DNA of 41,614 nucleotides from NCBI RefSeq assembly GCF_022340605.1, contig NZ_JAJDNQ010000066.1:1-41614 (forward strand). Reading direction: 5' to 3'. The notes below the pieces were generated by a model. That model saw only the letters and a list, made by a program, of their open reading frames with translations, was not told where the DNA came from and searched no databases. This stretch comes from Thiohalocapsa sp. (GTDB lineage Bacteria; Pseudomonadota; Gammaproteobacteria; Chromatiales; Chromatiaceae). How positions within the stretch are numbered: position 1 is the first letter of the stretch; each line of letters opens with the position of its first letter. A program made the translations under genes and the position numbers. Shown one piece after another: positions 29,728 through 36,363 of the stretch.

Positions 29728-29798
29728 AGCGCCGGCATCCTGCGGGCCCTCTGGGAGCGCCGGCATCCTGCTGGCCCCCGGGAGCGCCGGCATCCTGC
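29728..29798 (+). repeat. Three direct repeats of a 16-bp unit
   Basis: AGCGCCGGCATCCTGC occurs at 29728-29743, 29756-29771 and 29783-29798, spaced 28 and 27 nt apart. The array sits where the FGE-type domain of the preceding pseudogene is cut off, so it probably came with the truncation. The frame stays open through it to a stop at 29848, encoding repetitive SAGIL-type peptide. Confidence 0.85.
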
Positions 29799-29828
29799 CG
29801 GCTCGGACTTGGCGCAACGCAGCCCGTA

Positions 29829-29854
29829 GTCGGGTTAGCGCAGCGTAACCCGAC
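29829..29854. repeat. 9-bp inverted repeat GTCGGGTTA / TAACCCGAC
   Basis: GTCGGGTTA (29829-29837) and TAACCCGAC (29846-29854) pair perfectly around an 8-nt loop. Hairpins of this sequence type occur as dispersed intergenic repeats in gammaproteobacteria, as far as I recall. Confidence 0.7.
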
Positions 29855-29897
29855 GATGGGCGCCCGTAACCCGCTGATGATCGCGTTGCTCACCTCG

Positions 29898-30007
29898 CTC
29901 CCACGCTCCAGCGTGGGAGTGTAGTCGCACCGCTCCAGCGGTGCGTGGTGCCGCCGCGCCGACGACGCGACGCTGGAGCGTCGCCGCTTGCTCCCACGCT
30001 GGAGCGT
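29898..30007. repeat. Cluster of four palindromes with a CTCCAG/CTGGAG core
   Basis: Four inverted repeats follow one another: CTCCCACGCT-CC-AGCGTGGGAG (29898-29919), CGCACCGCT-CC-AGCGGTGCG (29926-29945), GCGACGCT-GG-AGCGTCGC (29967-29984) and a shorter ACGCT-GG-AGCGT (29996-30007). All keep a GCT-(CC or GG)-AGC centre, while the outer arms change and still pair. No regular spacers are present, so this is not a CRISPR array. Confidence 0.85.
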
Positions 30008-30036
30008 CACTGCCATTGAATTTAGCCAAAATGTGT

Positions 30037-30511
30037 TCAATAGCAATGCTTCCGGCGCCGGCGGTGATAGTCGAGCAGGCCGCGGGCGGAGGTGCTTTTG
30101 CGCGGGGGATTGCGACCCGCGCGGTACGACGTGGGGTTGGTCAAGAACAAGGCGGTCAGGCGCTCGCCGATGGTCTTCGAGCAGCGAAGTGACCAGCACC
30201 TCGTACTCGCCGGTGCCCAGGCGCACGCGCACGAAGCGCACCCGCAGTCGGGTCGGCAGGCCGGCCTCGCGGGTGGCGCCGACCTTGCCGTCGGCGGACC
30301 TGAGCTCAACGATCTGGCTATCGGGTCCCGCGCCGCGGCGCATCGCGCGCGCTTGGCGAAACGAGCGGTTGGAGCAGCGGATGGCGAAGTCGATCCCGCG
30401 CCGGCTCAGCTCGGCGAGCATGCCAAAGGACGGGTAGTTGCGGTCGGCCACGACCAGATCGCCGGGGCCGGCGTGCGCCAGATCCGCAACGGCCACGTCG
30501 GACCCCCTCAC
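30037..30511 (-). mobile_element. IS4-family transposase remnant
   Basis: On the minus strand, 30511 to about 30176 encodes GDLVVADRNYPSFGMLAELS, then RLRVRFVRVRLGTGEYEVLV and TSLLED, matching the middle of IS4-type DDE transposases; VVADRNYPS holds the second catalytic Asp. The frame then shifts to TALFLTNPTSYRAGRNPPRK and ends at about 30037, the transposase C-terminus. About 100 residues with the catalytic Glu region are missing, and the 5' part of the gene is also missing. It is an inactive fragment lying between the caspase pseudogene and the EACC1-like gene. Confidence 0.75.
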
Positions 30512-30603
30512 GTTGGCCCGACCAAAGATAGGACGCGACGCCGAGCCGAATCATCATCGAGGCCGGCAAGAGATTCTTCACCGCCCAAGCCCGGGAGCCA
30601 TAG

Positions 30604-31011
30604 ATGTCCAACCCAACTGCCCCGCTGACCCTCCAGATCCTTGCCGACCCCACCATGGCCGACGACGAGACCTTGCTCGCCGCCGGCGCCTCGCTGAATC
30701 GCGAGCTCACCGACGCGGCGCTCGCCGAGCGCATCGAGCCGGTCACGGCCGGCCCCGCCGCACCTGGCACCAAGTCCGGCGAGCTGATCACCGCCGGCGC
30801 GCTGCTGCTGGCGGTGCTGCCGGCGACGGTGCCCGCGCTGGTGGTGTTCCTCAAGGAGTGGACGCTGCGCAACCGGCCTCTGCGCATCAAGGTGACGGAC
30901 GGAGAGCGCAGCGTCGAGGTGGACGGCTTCGACCCGGCCAGCATGGACGAGGCCGCGCTGCTGGCCCTGGTGGACAAGCTGAAGACGCGCGTCGAGCGCG
31001 TGGAGGAGTAG
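30604..31011 (+). CDS. EACC1-like conflict-system accessory protein
   Basis: The intact 135-residue protein starts MSNPTAPLTLQILADPTM with GGGAG upstream. It has an N-terminal soluble part with RELTDAALAERIEPVTAG, a GTKSGELI motif, one hydrophobic segment (about residues 60-85, AGALLLAVLPATVPALVVFL), and a C-terminal beta-alpha part (IKVTDGERSVEVDGFDP). This layout matches EACC1, effector-associated constant component 1, a small family found next to caspase- or trypsin-type effectors in NTP-dependent conflict systems. It is 893 nt after the caspase-fragment gene and separated from it by IS debris. No NTPase partner is present, so it looks stranded. Assignment is by layout and motif memory. 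Confidence 0.6.
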   Translation: MSNPTAPLTLQILADPTMADDETLLAAGASLNRELTDAALAERIEPVTAGPAAPGTKSGELITAGALLLAVLPATVPALVVFLKEWTLRNRPLRIKVTDGERSVEVDGFDPASMDEAALLALVDKLKTRVERVEE

Positions 31012-31064
31012 CGCGTGAGCGCACGCATGTCGAGGCCCCCGGGGGCGGTGAAGAAACTTCATCG

Positions 31065-31086
31065 GTGTCGCCCTGGAGGGCGACAC
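31065..31086 (+). repeat. Dispersed 22-bp palindrome, copy 2
   Basis: Arms GTGTCGCCCT and AGGGCGACAC around GG. It starts 53 nt after the stop of the EACC1-like gene. TCCGGCC follows, as in copy 3. A decayed relative lies at about 31133-31153 (TGTCGCCCT ... AGGGACA). Between them is a 12-bp tandem repeat (TCCGGCCAGCGC, two and a half units, about 31087-31117). Confidence 0.9.
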
Positions 31087-31235
31087 TCCGGCCAGCGCTC
31101 CGGCCAGCGCTCCGGCCGTCGCCGCCCGGGAATGTCGCCCTCCCGAGGGACACGTGGATGGCTGTAGCAAGAAGGGCCTCGGCATCTTTACGCGGATGGA
31201 CTAGGTCCTGTTGCCACCACTGCTACCCGGCGCAA

Positions 31236-31261
31236 TCGCGCCACAAACAGCAGTGGCGCTC
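31236..31261 (+). repeat. 26-bp hairpin repeat, right copy
   Basis: Identical to 28664-28689 at 25 of 26 positions, same orientation, with arms GCGCCAC / GTGGCGC. The surrounding 31012-31396 holds no gene, only this and the palindromes described. Confidence 0.85.
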
Positions 31262-31396
31262 TCACGAAGAGCGCACCCCGCGCATCGGCCACGGTGCGGT
31301 TGAGCTGCGCGCTGAAACAAAGGGCGCGCTCCGCGGGCTCACGGATTGAGCCACCCCAGCGGCTAGGCTCCGGCAAACCCGAGCCGGAGCCCGCAG

Positions 31397-34099
31397 ATGC
31401 CCGCCAGTCTGACCCTACCGCCGCAGCTGCGGCCTACCGAGCAATCATCCGCAATAGCCACGCCGGCGCAGCGCGCGCCCAACCCGAATGACGACCACGT
31501 CAGGCGCCTCCTCGGCGGCCTGAAGCGCAAGTACGCCGCCCGCATCACCGGCGAGCTGACCATGCCGGCGCAGCCCGCACGCTTCGCGGAGCTGCCGGAA
31601 GCGCTGCACCCGCGGCTGCGCGCGGCGCTGGCGGCCCGCGGGCTGACGCGGCTCTACGCCCACCAGCGCGCCGCCTGGGACCTGGCCCAGCGGGGCGAGC
31701 ACCTGGTGGTGGCGACGCCGACGGCGTCGGGCAAGACGCTCTGCTACAACCTCCCGGTGCTGGACGCGGTGCTGAGCCGTGGGGCGAAGGCGCTGTATCT
31801 GTTCCCCACCAAGGCGCTGGCGCAGGATCAGGTGGCGGAGCTAGCGGAGCTGAATCAGGCGTTGGTGGGCGGTGCGAGCGCCGCGGCACCATCAAAATCG
31901 CTATCGAAGTTGCCACCGGGTTCGAATACTCCTCACGGAGCCAAGGCGCGCGGCGCGAATATCGATCCCGATCCCGATCAGCGCGACCGGGGCACGCTAG
32001 GCATCAAAGCCTTCACCTTCGACGGCGACACCCCCGGCGACGCCCGCAAGGCGGTGCGCACCCGCGGCGACATCGTGCTGTCGAACCCGGACATGCTGCA
32101 CCAGGCGATCCTGCCGCACCACACCAAATGGGCGCAGTTCTTCGAGTCGCTGGAGTACGTCGTCGTGGACGAGCTGCACAGCTACCGCGGTGTGTTCGGC
32201 AGCCATGTGGCCAATGTCTTCCGGCGGCTTCAGCGCATTTGCCGCTTCTATGGGGCCAGCCCGCGCTTCATCTTCGCGTCGGCCACCATCGCCAATCCGG
32301 CGGCGCTGGCCGGCCGGCTCATCGGCGCCGAGGTCCGGGCCGTCACCGACAGCGGGGCGCCCCGTGGCGAGCGGCACCTGCTGCTATGGAACCCGCCGGT
32401 CATCGACCCGGATCTCGGCATCCGCGCGTCGGCTCGCTCCCAGACCACCCGCATCGCGCGCGCGGCCACCAGGCAAGGGCTCAAGAACATCGTCTTCGCC
32501 CGCTCGCGGTTGATGGTGGAGGTCATCACCAAGTACCTGAAGGACGTCTTTGACCGCGACCCGCGCCGCCCGCCGCGAGTGCTCGCCTACCGCGGCGGCT
32601 ACCTGCCGAGCGAGCGGCGCAGCGGCGAGCAGGCACTGCGCGCGGGGCGGGTGGACTGCGTGGTGAGCACCTCGGCGCTGGAACTGGGCGTGGACATCGG
32701 CGCGCTGGACGTGGCGGTGCTGAACGGCTACCCGGGCACCATCGCCGCCACCTGGCAGCGCCTCGGCCGCGCCGGGCGGCGCAATCGCCCCAGCCTCGGC
32801 GTGCTGGTGGCCACCAGCGACCCGCTGGATCAGTACATGGTGCGGCACCCGGAGTTCTTCTTGGGGAGGTCGCCGGAGCACGCGCGCATCCACCCGGACC
32901 AGCTCCTGATCCTGATGGACCACGTGCGCTGCGCCGCGTTCGAGCTGCCGTTCCGCGACGGCGAGGCCTTCGGCGACTGCGCCGAGGACCTGGCCGAGAT
33001 GCTCGCCTACCTGCGCGACGAGGGCCTGCTGCAGCGCCAGGGCGGGCAGTGGTACTGGATCGCCGACAGCTACCCGGCCAACGCCGTGTCGCTGCGCTCG
33101 GTGGCGGAAGGCAACTTCGTCGTCATCGACACCAGTGGCGGCAAGCAGACCATCATCGCCGAGGTGGACTACACCGGCGCGCCGGGCACGGTGTACGAGG
33201 GCGCCATCTACATGGTCCAGTCCCAGCCCTACCAGGTGGAGCGCCTCGACTGGACCGGCCGCAAGGCCTTCGTCACCAAAACCCGCGCGGACTACTACAC
33301 CGACGCCATCGACTATACCAAGCTCAAGATCCTGGCCGAATTCGACCGCATCACCAATGCGGACGGGGCCGCCGGGCAGGCCGCCGCGGCGCATGGCGAG
33401 GTGCACCTGGTGCGTCGCTACCCCGGCTACAAGAAGATCCGCTACTACAGCCACGACAACATCGGCTACGGCAACATCGACCTGCCGGACCAGGAGATGC
33501 ACACCACCGCGGTCTGGTGGCAGGTCCACCCGCGGGCGCTGGAGGCGGCCATCGCCGAGACCTTCGGCGGCCGCGAGCGGGCCGTCGAGGGCTTCCTCGG
33601 CGCCGCCTACGCCCTGCACCACGTGGCGGCGCTGCGGGCCATGGCGGAGCTCGGCGACCTCGGCCGCGCCGTCGGCGACGGGCAGGGGCGCTGGTTCGCC
33701 GTGGTCGGCGCCGACGGCCGCGGCCAACTGCGCGGGCCGGACAACGAGCAACTCGACGGCGCGTGCCTCGCCGGCCGCTTCGAGCCCACGCTCTTCCTCT
33801 ACGACAACTACCCGGGCGGCGTCGGCCTGTCCGCGCCGCTGTTCGACGCGGCGCGGGCGCTGCTGGCGGACGCACGGGCGCTGGTGCAGGGATGCGCCTG
33901 CCGCGCTGGCTGCCCGGCCTGCATCGGGCCCATCCTGCCGGGGGACGAGCAGCGTGTGCAGACGCCCAAGCATCTGGCGCTGGCGGTGCTTGGCCTGCTG
34001 GAGGGCCGGGCGCCGGGGGCCGAGGACCGCGGCGAGGCGCTGCCCGGTCCGGGTACCGGCACGCTGTCGCGCCCATCGCAGCAGACCGCGGACGAATGA
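31397..34099 (+). CDS. mrfA: DEXH-box DNA helicase, MrfA (YprA) type
   Basis: The 900-residue protein has a superfamily 2 helicase core: Walker A ATPTASGKT (residues 106-114), DELH box (258-261), SATIANP, a helicase C-terminal domain with STSALELGVDIGALD and QRLGRAGRRN, then a long C-terminal region ending in the DUF1998-type zinc cluster CACRAGCPACIGP. This architecture is MrfA, which in Bacillus subtilis works with MrfB in repair of mitomycin C damage. Residues 157-201 are an extra low-complexity segment absent from the family core between motifs Ia and Ib (see findings). Its stop overlaps the mrfB start (ATGA), so the pair is coupled. Confidence 0.87.
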   Translation: MPASLTLPPQLRPTEQSSAIATPAQRAPNPNDDHVRRLLGGLKRKYAARITGELTMPAQPARFAELPEALHPRLRAALAARGLTRLYAHQRAAWDLAQRGEHLVVATPTASGKTLCYNLPVLDAVLSRGAKALYLFPTKALAQDQVAELAELNQALVGGASAAAPSKSLSKLPPGSNTPHGAKARGANIDPDPDQRDRGTLGIKAFTFDGDTPGDARKAVRTRGDIVLSNPDMLHQAILPHHTKWAQFFESLEYVVVDELHSYRGVFGSHVANVFRRLQRICRFYGASPRFIFASATIANPAALAGRLIGAEVRAVTDSGAPRGERHLLLWNPPVIDPDLGIRASARSQTTRIARAATRQGLKNIVFARSRLMVEVITKYLKDVFDRDPRRPPRVLAYRGGYLPSERRSGEQALRAGRVDCVVSTSALELGVDIGALDVAVLNGYPGTIAATWQRLGRAGRRNRPSLGVLVATSDPLDQYMVRHPEFFLGRSPEHARIHPDQLLILMDHVRCAAFELPFRDGEAFGDCAEDLAEMLAYLRDEGLLQRQGGQWYWIADSYPANAVSLRSVAEGNFVVIDTSGGKQTIIAEVDYTGAPGTVYEGAIYMVQSQPYQVERLDWTGRKAFVTKTRADYYTDAIDYTKLKILAEFDRITNADGAAGQAAAAHGEVHLVRRYPGYKKIRYYSHDNIGYGNIDLPDQEMHTTAVWWQVHPRALEAAIAETFGGRERAVEGFLGAAYALHHVAALRAMAELGDLGRAVGDGQGRWFAVVGADGRGQLRGPDNEQLDGACLAGRFEPTLFLYDNYPGGVGLSAPLFDAARALLADARALVQGCACRAGCPACIGPILPGDEQRVQTPKHLALAVLGLLEGRAPGAEDRGEALPGPGTGTLSRPSQQTADE

Positions 34100-35385
34100 G
34101 CAGCCTGCGCGAGCGATTGCGGCGGGTGCGGGGCGAGCCGCCGGCGGCACCCGCTGCGGGTGGGCCAGCCTCGCCTGAACAGCCCACGCTGGCGGAGCGG
34201 CTGCGCCGGCTCGGTGCCGCGCGCGGCGGTGCCGCACCAGCGGCTGGCGAGTCCGCCCGTCCGCACGCGCGGGCTGCGTCGCCAGCGGACGCGTCGGGCG
34301 CTATGCCCGACGAGGCGGCACTCGCCACACACCTGGGCGCCGAGCAGCTCGCCCCCGGCGTGCTGCGCCTGCGCCGGCGCCAGCCGCTGGCGGTGCCGCA
34401 CGGCCATTGCGCGCTGTGGCCGGACGCGGCCGCGGTGCAACTGCTGCTGCCGGATGCCCCGGCGGACCCGGCCGGCTGGATCGCCCTGGACACCGAGACC
34501 AGCGGCCTCGCCGGCGGCACCGGCACCTGGGTGTTCGTGGTGGGGCTCGCGCGATGGCGGGCGGCGCACCTGGAAATCACCCAATTCCTGCTGACGCGCC
34601 TCGACGCCGAGCGGGCCTTTCTGGAGCGCGTGACCGCGGAGCTTGCCGGCGCCGCGCTGCTGCTGAGCTACAACGGCAAGACCTTCGACCTGCCGCTGCT
34701 CGCCGCCCGGCTGCGGCTGGCGCGACTGCCGGACCCGACGGACGGCGTCGGCCATCTCGACCTGCTGCACTCGGTGCGGCGCGCCTTCGCCACCCGCTGG
34801 CCGGACTGCCGGCTCGCCGGTGTCGAGCAGCGGCTGCTGGGCCGCGCGCGCACTGGTGACCTGCCCGGTGCCGAGGCACCGGCGGCCTGGCTCGACTGGC
34901 TGCGCCGCGGCGACGGGCGCAGGCTTGGCGCGGTGCTGGCGCACAACCGGATGGACCTGGCATCCGTCGCCGCGCTGCCGGCGGTGCTGGCCGCGGCGCA
35001 TCGCGCACCGGGCGCATTTGGCGCGGACCCGCTGCGCGTTGCCCGCTGGCGCCTCGCGGCGGGCGATGCCGACGGTGCCCGCGCGCTGCTGGCCGGCACG
35101 GCAGCCGACGGCCTGGACGCCGGCGCCCGTCATCTGCTGGCGCGGCTGCATGCCCGCGCCGGCGACTGGCCCTCCGCGCTGGCACTCTGGGAGCAGCTCG
35201 CGGACGGCGGCGATGCCGCGGCCCGCGAGGCCCTGGCCAAGCATTTCGAGCACCGGGCCAAAGATCTCCGGCGCGCGCTGGCGCACGCGGAGCGGCTGCC
35301 GCCTGGTGTCGCGGCCGTACGGCGGCGGCTGCGATTACTAGACAAATTGCGTAATGCCGTTCAGAGAGCCGATGAGCGCCATTGA
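34096..35385 (+). CDS. mrfB: DEDD-type exonuclease, MrfB (YprB) type
   Basis: The 429-residue protein starts at ATG 34096 inside the mrfA stop. After an Ala/Pro-rich N-terminus it has an RNase H-fold exonuclease domain with D132 and E134 in LDTETSGLAGGTGTWVFVVG, D198 in SYNGKTFDLPLLAARL, and H283 / D287 in LAHNRMDLASV, the full DEDD set. The C-terminal third is helical, TPR-like. MrfB is the nuclease partner of MrfA in B. subtilis. The N-terminal 70 residues, rich in LRRLR, are probably disordered or DNA-binding. Confidence 0.87.
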   Translation: MSSLRERLRRVRGEPPAAPAAGGPASPEQPTLAERLRRLGAARGGAAPAAGESARPHARAASPADASGAMPDEAALATHLGAEQLAPGVLRLRRRQPLAVPHGHCALWPDAAAVQLLLPDAPADPAGWIALDTETSGLAGGTGTWVFVVGLARWRAAHLEITQFLLTRLDAERAFLERVTAELAGAALLLSYNGKTFDLPLLAARLRLARLPDPTDGVGHLDLLHSVRRAFATRWPDCRLAGVEQRLLGRARTGDLPGAEAPAAWLDWLRRGDGRRLGAVLAHNRMDLASVAALPAVLAAAHRAPGAFGADPLRVARWRLAAGDADGARALLAGTAADGLDAGARHLLARLHARAGDWPSALALWEQLADGGDAAAREALAKHFEHRAKDLRRALAHAERLPPGVAAVRRRLRLLDKLRNAVQRADERH

Positions 35386-35412
35386 CGATTGATGGGGGTA
35401 TAGGGATATAAG
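35382..35412 (+). promoter_or_regulatory. Possible promoter of the response-regulator gene
   Basis: TTGACG (35382-35387, overlapping the mrfB stop) and TATAAG (35407-35412) are 19 nt apart, wider than ideal. The patch is AT-rich for this genome and sits 49 nt before the response-regulator start. Confidence 0.4.
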
Positions 35413-35460
35413 TCACCTGATCGGCCGACTTACCACCATCAGGTCCACAGGGGGCACACC

Positions 35461-36102
35461 ATGACCATCACAGTCGTTCTCGCGGACGACCATAAGATGA
35501 TCCGCGAGTCACTTGGCGCGCTCCTCTCGCGGGAGACCGACATCAGGGTCGTCGCTTTCGCCAGCGACGGTAGCGAGGCCATCACCCTGGCTCAGGCTTG
35601 GAAGCCGGATATCGTGCTGATGGACGTCTGCATGCCAGGGGTGGACGGCATCGAGGCCGCGCAGCGGATCGTTAAGCTGCTGCCGCGCACCCGGGTCATC
35701 GCGCTGTCGGCGCAGGGCGAGCGGCCCTTCGTCTCGCAGATGGTGGAGGCCGGCGTGCAGGGCTACGTGTTGAAGGACGAATCGGTCGCCACCCTCGCAC
35801 ATGCCATCCGTACCGTGGCCCGAGGCCAGAGCTGGCTGCCGGAGGCCGGGGAGATTCTGAGCGGCCCGGAGAAGCGGCTCCTGTCACGCCGGGAGCGGCT
35901 GGTGCTGAAGGGTCTCGCGGAGGGCAAGCGTGCCCGCGAAGTGGCAGAGGTGATGGGCATCAGCACCAAGACCGTGGACACCTATCGCCGGCGCATGATG
36001 TCCAAGCTGGGGCTGGAGTCGCAGGCGGAGCTGGTCAAGTATGCCGTCGCGCTGCACACAGGCGTGGGTACCGGCATGCGGGGCATTCACACCGGGCCCT
36101 AG
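35461..36102 (+). CDS. NarL/FixJ-type response regulator
   Basis: The 213-residue protein has a receiver domain with the acidic pair D9-D10 (VVLADDHKM), the phospho-acceptor D55 (DIVLMDVCMPGVDGI), S83 in IALSAQGE and K105 in GYVLKDES, followed by a LuxR-type helix-turn-helix (LSRRERLVLKGLAEGKRARE, VAEVMGISTKTVDTYRRRMM, about residues 140-195). It should be a phosphorylation-controlled transcription regulator. No histidine kinase is nearby, so it is an orphan here and its target is unknown. Confidence 0.93.
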   Translation: MTITVVLADDHKMIRESLGALLSRETDIRVVAFASDGSEAITLAQAWKPDIVLMDVCMPGVDGIEAAQRIVKLLPRTRVIALSAQGERPFVSQMVEAGVQGYVLKDESVATLAHAIRTVARGQSWLPEAGEILSGPEKRLLSRRERLVLKGLAEGKRAREVAEVMGISTKTVDTYRRRMMSKLGLESQAELVKYAVALHTGVGTGMRGIHTGP

Positions 36103-36127
36103 TACAGCGGTTCTCCAGATTTTGCTT

Positions 36128-36196
<69 letters not shown>

Positions 36197-36319
36197 GCAG
36201 AGACTTCGACCAGGTTCCTCGGCTTCGGCCCCACTCAGGTTGGCGGCCTGCAAGATTGTCTGAAACGGGGCCGTAGTGCAGCGAAGCGGAGTAGCCGCCA
36301 CCCTGAGCGGTTCCTATCC

Positions 36320-36341
36320 GTGTCGCCCTGGAGGGCGACAC
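36320..36341 (+). repeat. Dispersed 22-bp palindrome, copy 3
   Basis: Arms GTGTCGCCCT and AGGGCGACAC around GG, followed by TCCGGCC as in copy 2. It is 22 nt beyond the stop of the minus-strand M1 peptidase gene and lies between two convergent genes. Confidence 0.9.
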
Positions 36342-36363
36342 TCCGGCCGGGCGGCCGCCGCGG

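Noticed and set aside
29898..30007. CRISPR-like array
   Set aside because: The repeated cores are palindromes with different arms and irregular spacing; there are no unique equal-length spacers and no cas genes.
28664..31261. Attachment sites of an integrative element
   Set aside because: No integrase or tRNA gene is present, and the repeat is itself a hairpin, so a dispersed repeat is equally likely.
32384..34237. Long minus-strand open frame opposite mrfA/mrfB
   Set aside because: The + strand frames carry clear helicase and exonuclease motifs; the antisense frame has none.
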